Source: Xestospongia muta
Lineage: Eukaryota; Porifera; Demospongiae; Haplosclerida; Petrosiidae
Assembly (NCBI GenBank): GCA_963693285.1
Contig: OY848922.1
Coordinates: 7,428,923-7,492,922, forward strand
DNA length: 64,000 bases
Direction: 5' to 3'
Notes under the pieces: model-generated
What the model saw: the letters and a program-made list of their open reading frames with translations, nothing else
Databases searched by the model: none
Told to the model about the DNA's origin: nothing
Shown: in pieces, positions 44,319-56,729 of the stretch
How positions within the stretch are numbered: the first letter of the stretch is position 1
Layout of the letters: each line of letters starts with the position of its first letter
Program-made: the position numbers and the translations under genes

Positions 44319-46156
44319 TGCTGCTGAATAGTTTGCTGATTACATGTATTGTTATCATGTCTTATATGTAATAGTAATGTAGTAAGAATAATAAGATATT
44401 GTGCTGTTTTAACAATTGATTTTTAAAATAAAACAATGCTATGTTCACTGTTTTATTGATTGCTAATGAGTATAATTATAAAATCACTTTTACTACCATA
44501 ACAGACAGTTAATAATATGTACATCTAGTGACAGTTTCTCCATTCATGTAAGCCATAGTGGACAAGTCATTTCCTATATCCTACTCTCACAACAAACACA
44601 TGTTGTATAACAATTTGAGATGATCACAGTCAATAACATGGAAAATGATTAGTAATGGTGTACAGACTAACAAAATAGTTATAAAGTTTTCTCTACTAGT
44701 TAATATAGGAGTGGTTGGATATTAGATTTTTCAATCTTATTTCAATTAAAGTATTAATACAATGTTAATATACTTGCTAGACCAAAAGACAGAATAGTGT
44801 AAAAGTATGTGAGGATTGAAAGAATGATTGTTTGTTTACAGTATTCTTCTTGATATAGTAGAAGTATACTAAAGTCTCTGGATTAAAAACATTGGAATAA
44901 AAATTAACTAACAAAACTTACATCATATAAATCACAACTCATCCATTAGTAAGATGTTTTTTGCTAGTAAATGTACATATATCTTTAGCCATACACAATA
45001 CTCCCACTAAATCCACTATTTCATCTTAATAATACATATCACTGAAGCAGAAGAAAATATATTAACTAAACAAAATAGCGGTCTTTGATATTCTTATCTG
45101 TGTGGTTTTGTCATTTCTTATGCCAAATACAAGTATATGAAAGAGTATTATTATAATATAATGATGTAAATCTCTTACTGTATGTAGCTACAGCCATTTG
45201 GATGACAACATTACAATCTCTAGCCAAAGATAAGTGACAGAGATTGCCTAAAATTTGATTGCTATAGCCACTACACAATTTAATACTATAAAATATTCAA
45301 ATATGTAGATGAATCCTCCTAATAATTATCATGAAATTATCAAATTATTCTAGTTAAGTGTTTCAACTGGTGGGAAGACAAACAATTCTGGTACTAGCTA
45401 CAATGACCTTTCTCTCTTATATAAAACTTGATATGAACCATTTTCTAGACTTTTTATTTCACTAATCTTCAGTGTCATTGGGAGAATACTGTCTCATTAC
45501 TGAGGTAGTACATAGATGCTGATGTCTAATATTTAAGAGGTTGTCATATACCATTGTTCCTATTTTCATTAGTTGTACTCATTTCATTATTCCATACATT
45601 TTCTACCTTGTTACTATACCATCACCTGAGGGACTTCTATCAGAAAATGACTGTTGTTGTTAAAAGCTATTAACATATATGAAGCTATTCTTTGATACAT
45701 ATGGAGCTCCATATAAGGACAAGGGTCTTTTATTATTCTTTCAGTCATGTTTAGATCAGCGGGTCTTGAGTTCAGTTTGATGGCAAAGTGTGCTTGACTC
45801 ATTGATGATTATTTAGACTTGATATTGCTATGAAAGTACCCGCCCACTTGATTAGATTACTAAATGTGGTAAAATGATTGCTATAGAGACAATTGTGTGG
45901 CTTATTTTGACGTACTGTAATTTAATGTAACCTTCTGTAAACAATTGTAACTAACAGTAACTTATTGTACTTCATTTTTCCTTTAGTTGACATGTCCTTG
46001 AAAGAATGTCTATAAAATCAATAATCATCATAAACCTTGAGTAACAATTTCATATCTGACATAATTATAGGTAATCTCTTGTATTGATGTAACTATATAA
46101 TCTATTAGTAATGGATAGCCTGCACATCAATACATACATGTACATTGTAATGTTAT
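44319..46156. repeat. A-type 3' flank, copy of 15103-16957
   Basis: Near-identical to the flank of gene 1, including AATAAA (44427-44432) and the membrane-domain relic. It ends where NLR-like relic sequence begins. Confidence 0.85.
45319..45726 (+). pseudogene. Membrane-domain relic (A-type 3' flank, copy 2)
   Basis: Homologue of 16122-16535. Recognisable pieces include GGGAAGACAAACAATTC, TTGTTCCTATTTTCA, TTTTCTACCTTGTTAC and CATATATGAAGC followed by ATATGGAGCTCCATATAAGG. Multiple stops. Confidence 0.8.
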
Positions 46157-47870
46157 ATACAAAATTTGACATTCATCTTCTTCATCTATTGCATGAATCA
46201 CAAAACAGTAAACTATGTCAGCTTTTATCACAAAACTTGAAGAATCAATCACTGTGTCTTTACAGGAGGTTAACACATTTTGACGTATTGGCTCTCTGTT
46301 ACTTTCTTGGTAACACTAACATATCATGGAATTATTTAGACTTGGGAGAACTAAATGGACAGGCAGTACAACTTCTCAACAATACACAACTAGTTGATGA
46401 GTGTATAAGACTAGAGATAGAGGTGAACTTATTGATTTTGATGACATTAATATGGAGTCAGTGACAAAATTATTTCAGTTATCATTTTATCAGAATCTTC
46501 AGGAATGTTACATTATAGTGGATGTATCTTCAGAGAATCTATCTGATGTTACTGTTGTGTTGCTACAGTTAATAAAACTACAACATCTAAAAATATTAGA
46601 CTTTTCAATTAGAGTCTTTCTATATGAATATCCAGGAGGTAATCAGTCTAAAAAGTTCCAACCGATAGACAAGATGATTGTGTCTGAGTTGGAAGAATGT
46701 ATAAGCACCAATACTACTCTGTCTGAACTAGCTATAACACTTATAGACAAAGAATCATCTCTCTCCATTGATGTTAATGATATAATCAACAGTGTGATTG
46801 AGGGTGTAACCAGAAATAAATAGATTGAAACCTTTTCACTTACATGGAGGATTTCATCTCAACAACAAAAATCTGTTTCATGTTACAAATATTGAACACT
46901 TACTAAAAGATAATCATACATTATGATGCCTTAAGCTGAATGTAGATAATCAACTTCTTTCATCACTAAATATAGTAGAGGTCAACACACCACTAACTGC
47001 TCTTGAGGTTGGGGATGCTAATAAAGTAATAGCACTTCTTCAATATTTTGAAAACCTAATTCATCTTTCTAGAACTTCATTTATGTATAAGGCAGACCCT
47101 TTCAATTTAAGTTGTCTCAGTACACAAAGTCAACTGCATCAGTTACCTCAATGTTTATATACTCATTCTAATCTACAAAAACTTGAACTATCTCTTGACA
47201 CAGCTGAAAATGTTATCGAACTTTTTACTGTCCTACAGAGTAATAATATAATTAAGTGTCTCAGACTGAAAATAGATTGACGAGGAAATATTTTTGACAG
47301 TATGGGTCCTAGTTGGCAAAACATGTTGACACTAAACCAAACAATAGAATATCTTGCAATTGATTCTGCTTTGGATATTATTTCCAGTTCTTATGTGTCG
47401 TTCCTAACAACTGGTCTCTCTTGTAATAACAGTCTACAGGGATTAAGTGTACCAATTCCACTGTCTGAGTATATCTCAATATAGACAAACAGTACTTGAA
47501 TCAGATGAAGAAAGAACAAAAGATTTTTTTAGCGTCATTTCTCAAAAGGACAACCTCACAGAATTTGAAGTGTACTTCACAATTACATCTTTTTGGGCTC
47601 AACAACCACTCTTACAAAAGTATTTAAAAAATAACAAATTCTATCATAAACAAGGACTCCCTCTCGTTACTGAATTGTTAAAATTACACAAAACTATTAA
47701 AATTCTCAAACTCCATATGAAAGATGTGTGTTATTCTAATGAACCTCAACCAAAATATACAGAAATAGCACAAAATTTTGGCAAATTGTCTTTTCACATT
47801 CTTCACTTAAACACTTTGGAATTACTTGGTCACCAGTCTTAGAGCATACCTTAAAGTCACAAGAGAAGAC
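46111..47870 (+). pseudogene. Broken NLR-like / leucine-rich-repeat gene segment
   Basis: Three plus-strand frames together give one continuous protein-like sequence. The first (46111-46464) has LYRRLTHFDVLALCYFLGNT followed by SWNYLDLGELNGQA. The second (46401-46823) has LKILDFSIRVF and LSELAITL. The third resumes near 46825 with LHGGFHLNN and continues to LQKLELSLDTAENVIELF and IKCLRLKID. The motifs resemble the leucine-rich regions of sponge NLR-type immune receptors, recalled as a family pattern and not searched. Lesions are frame changes near 46.42, 46.82 and 47.48 kb and stops at 46924 and 47278. No NACHT or death domain is present, so this is only a C-terminal part. It abuts the end of the duplicated gene 3 flank and is absent from the matching place after gene 1. 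Confidence 0.6.
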
Positions 47871-48872
47871 ATTGATTGAAATGCACAGTCAACTAAGACC
47901 AACAAGACCACTACCTACAATTGGATCAGTTTATCCAAAAAAGAATATATGCATGATTTTAAGTATTATTATATAGTCATTGTTCATAATTTAAAATAGA
48001 ACAAGTGACATTATATTCTTGTTTACCTTATTATTGCTCACTTATTCAGATTATTTCTGTATTTTGGCACTGGATGTGTAGTACATATAAACATTGTAGT
48101 TTTATGTGGTTTCATTTTGTTTGATTTCCTGATTGTTTTAATATTGAAGACTACAAATAAACTTTAATTTATTACTTAGTTACTGACTAATGGACTGTAC
48201 TGTAATTATTGTGGTTTATTGACTAGAAAAATAGCACACAAGCTTTTGACTTTCTAATTAGATTACTATTAAAGTACACGCTATAGATAATACACTTTAA
48301 CTATACTCTATTGTATATGTGACTGATATACTGCTTATTACTACAGACAGTACATATGATGAGAGCATCACTTTAGTGTGATTATAACCTGATATTAACT
48401 ACACATCATTAGTAGTGGGTGTAAAGACTATATACATGTGTGTATCTTTATATATATATATATGGTTATACTGGTTATATATAGCAAATTTATTTCATGC
48501 AAACAGTAAACATCATAATGTTTACATTATTAACCCACTACTATTGATTTGGGCCAGAGCAGTTACTATGGAGTTCATTACAAGTAAGTTAGTTTTCCAA
48601 GAAGTTTAGACAGTCATATTGTTATATAATGATGTATTTAAGGTGGTAATGTTAACATATTCATATTACACAGGTCTATAATACTAACAAGAAAGGAAGA
48701 TATGTATCTGCTATGTTCCAGTGGTAATACATTCATATAACATAGACTTGCAGACTTACATTCTATTTTTTTACATTTTCATATCAATATGACAAAATGG
48801 GCATGGACAGAATTAAATAGGTATAATTGTTTGGATAATACATTGAAACATTTGCTTCAACGTATTTATGTT

Positions 48873-48927
<55 letters not shown>

Positions 48928-51300
48928 CTAATACTTTTAATAGACAAAACAGTCTAGTGTTAATTCTTACAATATTTGCTGATTACATATCATTCATATA
49001 ATTGTTATATCTTATATATAATAGTGGTGTAGTAAGAATAATAAGATAATTGTATAGTCTTAACAATTATTTTACACAATATTCCATTTACTGTGTTATT
49101 GTTAGCTAGTGAGTATATTAATTATAAAGTTATCATTTCTATTATAATAAACAGTTAATGTTTATGTAAATCTTGTGACAGATCACTTGACAACTACAAA
49201 TAATGTACTAGACACCTCTTCTTTACTAGCCATGTGACTCCTTATTACAACAGATCTAGACATCTGACACAAAACAAAATTACAAAACAAGCTCACAGAC
49301 AATAGTAATTTTTCAGTACAACAATATGTGTTATTAGTAGTGGGTGTATAGACTACATGTCTAATAAATTGTTTATTTTGTTTGATACAGTAAAAATACT
49401 ACAGTCTGTGCATTAAAGGTTTAACTATCAAAATGTAAATTTAAAAATTTACATCAATATGATATCACTGCTATAGAGTCAATTTTAACAGTTACACTGT
49501 AAAAATCACTTGGTTAATTATTTATATATTTTTTTATCTGGTTGTATTAACTAAAGTTATTTCATGCAAAAAGTAAGCAACATAATGTTTAGATTACCAG
49601 TGATTTTGAAATTGACTGTTCAAGCTCAGTATTGATTGAACTAATGAAGATTGTAAAAAATCTGAGACAAAGCTGTTACTATGGAGTTCTACATATACTT
49701 CAAAGATTTAAATTATGGATTTAATGAAACAAAAATATCAATAAAAATTTTAAAATAATTAATCTACCAGGTGATATACTATTGTGTTATTGTTTTTAGA
49801 TATGTATTTGTAATGTTTCTTCATGTAGATATATGGGAATGATCCTGGTATATTAGTCAACTTGATGTCGAAAATTAGACTTGTGTTTATTCTAACAATA
49901 CTACAACGAGTTATAGATTATTTGAGTGTCACAAATAGTGTACAGGTCAATTTTTACTTCATTGTACATGTGACTGCTTATCACAACAGACACATGACAC
50001 AAAACAATCTTTTAATGCGATCACAGTCAATAATATGATACAACAACATGTATGATTAGTAGTGGGTGTACAAACTACATGACTTGTTGATTGATTATCT
50101 AATTAGTTGATTTAATCAATATATGTTTATACTGGTTGCATTTAGCAAACTTATTAGATGCAAGAGATAAACAACATAATGTTTTGATTACTAATGTATT
50201 TTGACTGTTAATGTAGCTCACTATTGCTTGATCTACCAATGTTTCGAAAATGCTGACCCAGTGCTGTTATATACTATAGGGTGGATTTTATATATAAGTT
50301 AATGTATTTTGAGTTTTTGCATACATTTCAGTGTATTCTATATGGATTGATGCAACCAAGACATTCAAGAATCATTTAAATAACTTTAGTTTAACAATGA
50401 TGTACTACTAATGCATATAACACCTTTTCAATTTTTTCAGATAAAATTCTTCACGAACATATATAAGAGTGATACTGATATATTAGTGTGTATTGTTAAG
50501 GTAAATTATTTATCTCAACATGACAAAACAGTCTAGTGTTAATTCTTTCAAGATATTTTATATATAATAGTTGTGTAGTAAGAATAATAAGATAATTGTA
50601 TTGTCTCAGCAATTATTTTATTCAATATTCTATTTATTGTGTTATTGTTAGCTAGTGAGTACATTAGCTATATAAATTTACATTTCTTTTATAACAAACT
50701 GTTAATGTTTATGTATATCTTGTGACAAATCACTTTACAATTACAAATAGTACAGGTTACCTCTTACTTCATATACATGTGACTGCTTATCATAACAGAC
50801 ACATGACACAAAACAATCTTTTAATATGATCACAGTAAATAATATGGTACAACAACATGTATAATTATAGTCATGGGTGTACAAATACATCATTAATAAA
50901 TTGTTCATTTAGCTTAGAAATTTAGCTGTACAGTTTTCTCCACTAGTAAATACAAGAGAGACTGCTATTATATCTTAAGTCAGTCAATGTCTACTATTTT
51001 CTTTACAATATACTCAATACAGTGATAGAATACTACAGTTAAAGCATTACAGATTTATATCACAAAATTTTAGATTCAAAATTATGCGATATTATTACTA
51101 TAGTGTTTTTATTGGTCATATGTTGTACTAGTGGAAGCTAAGTATCTCGTCGTCAGGTGTACAAACAAAATTCTTTCCAGTGTCATATTGATATATACAC
51201 TTACTACTTGTTTAAACAAACAGTGACATACATTATTAATGTTCTATCAACAATTATATGGCTTTGCTTCTGAAAGGATTTGTAAGTTATCTTTTGATGA
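47871..51300. repeat. Upstream intergenic repeat block of gene 4
   Basis: Opens with CTTATTCAGATTATTTCTGTAT, the same edge as the tandem units at 21-24.7 kb, then a trace of the collagen relic edge (TTTGGCACTGGATGTGTAG, 48.06 kb). The module block follows, with TAGTGGGTGTA markers near 48.41, 49.34 and 50.06 kb. A pure AT microsatellite occupies about 48876-48926. No gene was seen. Confidence 0.8.
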
Positions 51301-51335
51301 CAAAAGCAAAAATTATTTTTAGATGATGTTATTGA

Positions 51336-51410
51336 CACGTGCCGTCCTTCAAACTTCAAAGTAGACGATATTGTTTAAATAAACATGACGCAATGTATTT
51401 TATATAAAAG
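51336..51410 (+). promoter_or_regulatory. Putative core promoter of gene 4
   Basis: CACGTG at 51336-51341 and TATATAAAAG at 51401-51410, followed by GGTCCATAACGATCTATTTC. The start codon is about 160 bases downstream. Confidence 0.5.
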
Positions 51411-51572
51411 GTGGTCCATAACGATCTATTTCAGAGATCAATCGACTTTTACTTAACATCTGTTTGATCCTCATAACAAACAATAAAAGTAACAAAATCT
51501 AGATTTTCCATATTTAAATAGTGACACAAACGTCTAGTCTGATAATATTTCACTACTAAACACGTTGCCGTC

Positions 51573-54500
51573 ATGAGCTGGTGTCATATCTATTATATAA
51601 CATCAGTTATACTGTATATCTACAGTGGATATGTTACTGCTTCTGAGTATTATGTCTCTGCAGCTCCTAATGGAGAAGATTGCCCTTCTGGTGATCTACC
51701 TTGTCAGGACCTCTCCTACTATATTGCTGATTATCCGTCTAACTTCACTGATGATGCCATCTTCTACTTCCTAGAAGGAACTCATACTCTACAAGGTATA
51801 TTAAATATCAGCAATGTAAGTAATATAACTCTGCAGGGACTGGGTCATATAGAACAAGGCTTTCATGAGACAGTTATGCAATCCACCTCAGTAATAATGT
51901 GTAGTGATAGCAACAATACTGGTATACAATTTAGTAATAGCAGTGATGTTGTATTCAATTCATTAACAATAGCGAACTGTGGGTTTGATAATTATATTAG
52001 TGACCAAGAATCCTCTAACAATCCTTGCGGGTATTACTGGTATTACAGGTATTACTTGTATCAACGTCATAGAGTTAGCTTGCTCTTTCTTGATATCAAT
52101 AGTGTCACATTAGAATATGTATCAGTCCAGAACAGTTCAGGTAACGGACTCGTTCTAGTTAATGTTTATGATGTGTTAATTGATAATTCTTCATTTGCTA
52201 ATAATGGAGGTCTGGAAACGTTTTCAGGCAATGTATTAATTGTCTATAATGACCAGTTTAATAGACTTTCTAAAGTTATTATTTTGAAATCAACTTTTAC
52301 GCTGGGTTTAGGATATGGTATATATTTGTGGTATGGTAATGATAATGAAGCTGATATAATCATTGAAAATAGCATGTTTTCAAACAATAATGGTCAGTAT
52401 GGAGGAGGAGTGGATGTTAACTTGCGTGGAGGTGGTAGTATTGAATTTAGTAACTGCACTATTTACAACAATACTGCATGGTCTGGAGGAGGAGTGGACA
52501 TTTATTCATACGGAAATGGCAGTATTGAATTTAGTAACTGCACTATATACAACAATACTGTACAGTATTGGGGAGGAGGATTGGACATTTATTCATATGG
52601 GAATGGCAGTATTGAGCTTAGTAGCTGCACTATCTACAACAATACTGCAAGGTGGGGTGGAGGAGGATTGGACATATATATGTATGGGAATGGCAGTATT
52701 GGATTTAGCTACTGCACTATATGCAACAATACTGCAGGGTCTGGAGGAGGAGGGGACATTTATTCATATGGGAATGGGAGTATTGAATTTAGTAACTGCA
52801 TTATATACAACAATACTGCTTGGTCTGGAGGAGGAGTGGAATTTACTTTGAGAGGGAATGGCAGTATTGAGCTTAGTAGCTGCATTATATTCAACAATAC
52901 TGCAAGGTATAATGGAGGAGGATTGGACATATATATGCGTGGGAATGGCAGTATTGGATTTAACTACTGCACTATATGCAACAATACTGCAAGGTATGAT
53001 GGAGGAGGATTGGACATATATATGCGTGGGAATGGCAGTATTGGATTTAGCTACTGCACTATATGCAACAATACTGCAAGGTATGATGGAGGAGGATTGG
53101 AAATTTATTCATATGAAAATGGCAGCATTGCATTTAGTAAGTGCATTATATACAATAATACTGCAATGTATGATGATGGTGGAGGAGTGTTTGTTAGATC
53201 GTACACTGGAAGTGTTAACATTATTTTTTTAAACAGCATTATATACAATAACACTGCTCAGGATGATGGAGGAGGAGTATACATTCGATTTTACTTAGAA
53301 AGTGCTAATATTACATTCATTAACTGCACTATATATTATAATAATGCTCGTTATTATGGAGGAGGAGTGTCTACTTATTTATATGGAGAAAGAGGCAGCA
53401 GTAAGTTTAGTAACTGCACTATATCCAACAATACTGCATCCTTTGGATCAGGTTTGGTTCTTCGTTCTTTACAAGAAACTTCAACAAATAGTTTTCATAT
53501 CACAAACGTTTCATTTCATTTTAATGAAGTAATCAATAACCCTGATGTATATGAAAATAGATATCGATCTGCTGTGGTTATAATCAACATTAATAATGTT
53601 ACATTTGAAGAAATTGATGTTAGTAATCATAATACAACTGGTTTAGTTGGTATCAATAGTCTAATAACATTTGATGGACATAACATGTTTGTAAACAATT
53701 CAGGTATTTATGGTGGAGGTATTGCTTTATATGATTCCTCTCAATTATTAATAAATGTGAATACAAACATGACATTTGTCAATAATCATGCCAGTAAGTC
53801 AGGTGGAGGAATCTTTGTATCACATGTTCTTACTGTAGACAACACCACTGACTGCTCTTTTAAAGTTATTCCTTATCATTATCCTAATGATACTAAAACA
53901 GTGTTATATTTTGTCAACAATACAGCTGACAGATCTGGTGATGTCTTATATGGTGGTAAAATTGATGATTGTACAAGCACACTTTACTTTGATCACCTAT
54001 TTAACTATACTCAACAGACAGGTCTATCATTAATATCATCAGATCCTATTCAAGTATGTTTTTGTGAATCATATAAACCAAATTGCTCTATTAACGACAT
54101 CAGTATATTTGCAATACCTGGAATTAATGTCAATGTATCACTAGCTACAGTTGGTCTAAAAGATACCTTAACAGAAGGTGTGATAAAATTGAACTTATCA
54201 GATAATTCATCTATTGTGCATTACGACAACAACAGGCTAAATGCAGTTTGTACTAATATAACTTTCAGATTAAGAATAAATCCTTCATTGAACACAACTG
54301 AAGTCTACGCTACACTTCAAAATTCAATCAGTGAACCATTTGATGACCCTTATTCTAAAGTCATTGAAGTTACCATTGACTCCTGTCCTAATGGGTATCC
54401 ATTTAGAAATGGTACTTGTGTTTGTAGATCTGAATTAAATTTACCACCAATAACTTGTGATAATAAAACTCTAATAATAACTAGAGATGGTGATATGTGG

Positions 54501-55967
54501 ATTGGTTATGAAAATGAGTCAAACTGTCTTATTGTTTATCGTAACTGCCCCTTTGATTATTGTAACGAGAATAACATTAGTTTCACACTAAACTATCACA
54601 ACAAACAATGTCTTCATAATCGATCTGGTATACTCTGTGGACAATGTGCTAAAGGATTTAGTCTTATGTTAGGTTCCAATCAATGTGGACAATGTACTAA
54701 TGATCACATAGCTCTTTTCATTCCATTTGCTTTAGCTGGTATAGCACTGGTAGTTTTTGTCATTGTTTTAAATTTAACAGTGTCTGTGGGTACAATCAAT
54801 GGACTTATATTCTATGCTAATGTTGTCAAAATATATGAGCCCATTTTTTTTCCTGAAGGTTCTGTAGTATTTCTTAGTTGGTTCATTTCCTGGCTTAATC
54901 TTGATCTGGGTATTAACACATGTTTCTACCATAACATGGATTCATGTAGCAAAGCATGGCTTCAGTTTGTCTTTCCAGCTTACATTTGGTTAATTCTAAT
55001 ACTTATCATAATATTGTTACGATATTCTAGCAAAGTGGTTCGACTTGTTGGAAGACAAATAATTCCAGTCTTAGCTACTATGATCCTTCTATCTTATACA
55101 AAACTAATACGCACTGTTGTCCAGGCCCTTTATTTGATTGAAATTCCATGTAGTGATGGCATGAAAAATGTGACATTATTGAGATGGTATTTTGACGCTA
55201 ATGTCCAATATGTAAGAGGTTGTCATATACCATTGTTCCTGTTCTCACTTGCTGTACTCACTTTACTTATTGTTCCATACACCTTCTACCTTCTTACTAT
55301 ACCATTATTTGAAGGACCTCTATCAAAATACATGTGTTGCTGCCAAAAGTTTTCATCATATATGAAGCCTTTCTTTGATGCATATGGAGGTCCATATAAG
55401 GACAAGTGTCGTTTTTGGACTGGATTCTTACTCCTAATTCGCGTTATCTTAGCACTGGTTGTGTCTCTAGTTACTAAAAAGACTATAAGCTTGAATGTGT
55501 TAACATCTATTCTAATTATCATTGTTTTCATGTACATCATTTTGAAGGGAATATATCGAAATTTTCTTTTGGATTATCTGGAATCATTTCTCATCCTAAA
55601 TCTCATGTTTATGGCTTATATGAATGCAGAAACTTCAAATGACAATGATGAATCAAAAGGACAAGTGTCAAGTATTGTTGTAGTATCAATATCATTTGTT
55701 GTATTCTGTGGTATTATAGTTTATCATGTCTGGGATCGTCTGATGTTCTATAATGTCTGGGATCGTCTCTTCAAGTCTCATTGGCAACAACAAATTACAA
55801 AAGTCAAAAAGATTTTGAACAAACCTCCACCACCTTCTACTTCTAATGACATGGAGCTTCCTTTAATAGATACAGGATCATCTGATGTTGAAAGGAGATC
55901 TATTTCAATGTCAGTGGTGACAGTGGAAATGAAACGAGAATCAATATTGTTTGATCAAGATGACTAG
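51573..55967 (+). CDS. Gene 4: beta-helix 8-TM surface protein (1464 aa)
   Basis: Conserved MSWCHIYY start. Signal peptide, N-terminal domain (with a small local YYRYYLYQ insertion near residue 165), about 12 beta-helix repeats (about 259-629), degenerate helix, Cys-rich module (about 936-1040; CVC, NRSGILCGQC), eight helices from about 1044 with KPFFDAYGGPYKD, and a tail ending RESILFDQDD. Some repeats have Tyr or Ser before Cys (FSYCTICNNTA, LSSCTIYNNTA), a sub-variant typical of this copy. No introns or breaks. Tail (DMELP) and 3' flank pair it with gene 2. Likely a glycosylated plasma-membrane protein of unknown ligand. Confidence 0.9.
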   Translation: MSWCHIYYITSVILYIYSGYVTASEYYVSAAPNGEDCPSGDLPCQDLSYYIADYPSNFTDDAIFYFLEGTHTLQGILNISNVSNITLQGLGHIEQGFHETVMQSTSVIMCSDSNNTGIQFSNSSDVVFNSLTIANCGFDNYISDQESSNNPCGYYWYYRYYLYQRHRVSLLFLDINSVTLEYVSVQNSSGNGLVLVNVYDVLIDNSSFANNGGLETFSGNVLIVYNDQFNRLSKVIILKSTFTLGLGYGIYLWYGNDNEADIIIENSMFSNNNGQYGGGVDVNLRGGGSIEFSNCTIYNNTAWSGGGVDIYSYGNGSIEFSNCTIYNNTVQYWGGGLDIYSYGNGSIELSSCTIYNNTARWGGGGLDIYMYGNGSIGFSYCTICNNTAGSGGGGDIYSYGNGSIEFSNCIIYNNTAWSGGGVEFTLRGNGSIELSSCIIFNNTARYNGGGLDIYMRGNGSIGFNYCTICNNTARYDGGGLDIYMRGNGSIGFSYCTICNNTARYDGGGLEIYSYENGSIAFSKCIIYNNTAMYDDGGGVFVRSYTGSVNIIFLNSIIYNNTAQDDGGGVYIRFYLESANITFINCTIYYNNARYYGGGVSTYLYGERGSSKFSNCTISNNTASFGSGLVLRSLQETSTNSFHITNVSFHFNEVINNPDVYENRYRSAVVIININNVTFEEIDVSNHNTTGLVGINSLITFDGHNMFVNNSGIYGGGIALYDSSQLLINVNTNMTFVNNHASKSGGGIFVSHVLTVDNTTDCSFKVIPYHYPNDTKTVLYFVNNTADRSGDVLYGGKIDDCTSTLYFDHLFNYTQQTGLSLISSDPIQVCFCESYKPNCSINDISIFAIPGINVNVSLATVGLKDTLTEGVIKLNLSDNSSIVHYDNNRLNAVCTNITFRLRINPSLNTTEVYATLQNSISEPFDDPYSKVIEVTIDSCPNGYPFRNGTCVCRSELNLPPITCDNKTLIITRDGDMWIGYENESNCLIVYRNCPFDYCNENNISFTLNYHNKQCLHNRSGILCGQCAKGFSLMLGSNQCGQCTNDHIALFIPFALAGIALVVFVIVLNLTVSVGTINGLIFYANVVKIYEPIFFPEGSVVFLSWFISWLNLDLGINTCFYHNMDSCSKAWLQFVFPAYIWLILILIIILLRYSSKVVRLVGRQIIPVLATMILLSYTKLIRTVVQALYLIEIPCSDGMKNVTLLRWYFDANVQYVRGCHIPLFLFSLAVLTLLIVPYTFYLLTIPLFEGPLSKYMCCCQKFSSYMKPFFDAYGGPYKDKCRFWTGFLLLIRVILALVVSLVTKKTISLNVLTSILIIIVFMYIILKGIYRNFLLDYLESFLILNLMFMAYMNAETSNDNDESKGQVSSIVVVSISFVVFCGIIVYHVWDRLMFYNVWDRLFKSHWQQQITKVKKILNKPPPPSTSNDMELPLIDTGSSDVERRSISMSVVTVEMKRESILFDQDD

Positions 55968-56698
55968 TACTGCTGAAATTGTTGCTGATTACATGTATTG
56001 CTGTCATGTCTTATATGTAGCAATTAAATATAATAAGAAACTGTATTGTTTTAACAATTGACTTTTAAATAAAACAATGCTACAACAATGCTACATTCAC
56101 TGTGTTATTGTTTGCTAATGAATATTAATTTATAAAGTTACCTTTTTTATTATAACAAACAGTTAATATTAATGTGCATCTAGTGAAAGATCACTTGACA
56201 TTTATAAATAGTGGATGAGTCATTTCCTAGCCTACTCTCTATTTGAGTGTTTATCACAAGAACCACATGTTGTATAACCATTTAAAACAATCACAGTCCA
56301 TAATATGGTTCATGATTTGTAGTAGTTGGTATACAGACTAATAAAACAGTTACAATGTTTACTAGTTAATACAGGAGTAGATGGATATTATATTTTTATA
56401 AGTTAGTATATATATCTCCTATTTCACTTAAAGTAGGATTACAATGTTAATGTACTCACTTGACCAAAAGAAAGGAGAGTGTAAAAGTTTACCAGTGTTG
56501 AAGGAGAGGTCTTTGTTTACATTATTCTTGATACAACATTGAATACATCCACAATATCCTACTAGGCCCACTAACTCCTCTTAATAATACATATGTCTGA
56601 CCAAGAGAAATATGTTACCTAAAGAAAATAGAGCTTTTTCTATTCTTATCTGTGTTGCTTTGTTACTTTCTTATGCCAAGTATAAGGATATGAAAGAG

Positions 56699-56729
<31 letters not shown>

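Noticed and set aside
48789..49001. 70-codon frame with a Tyr-Ile repeat
   Set aside because: It is generated by the AT microsatellite.
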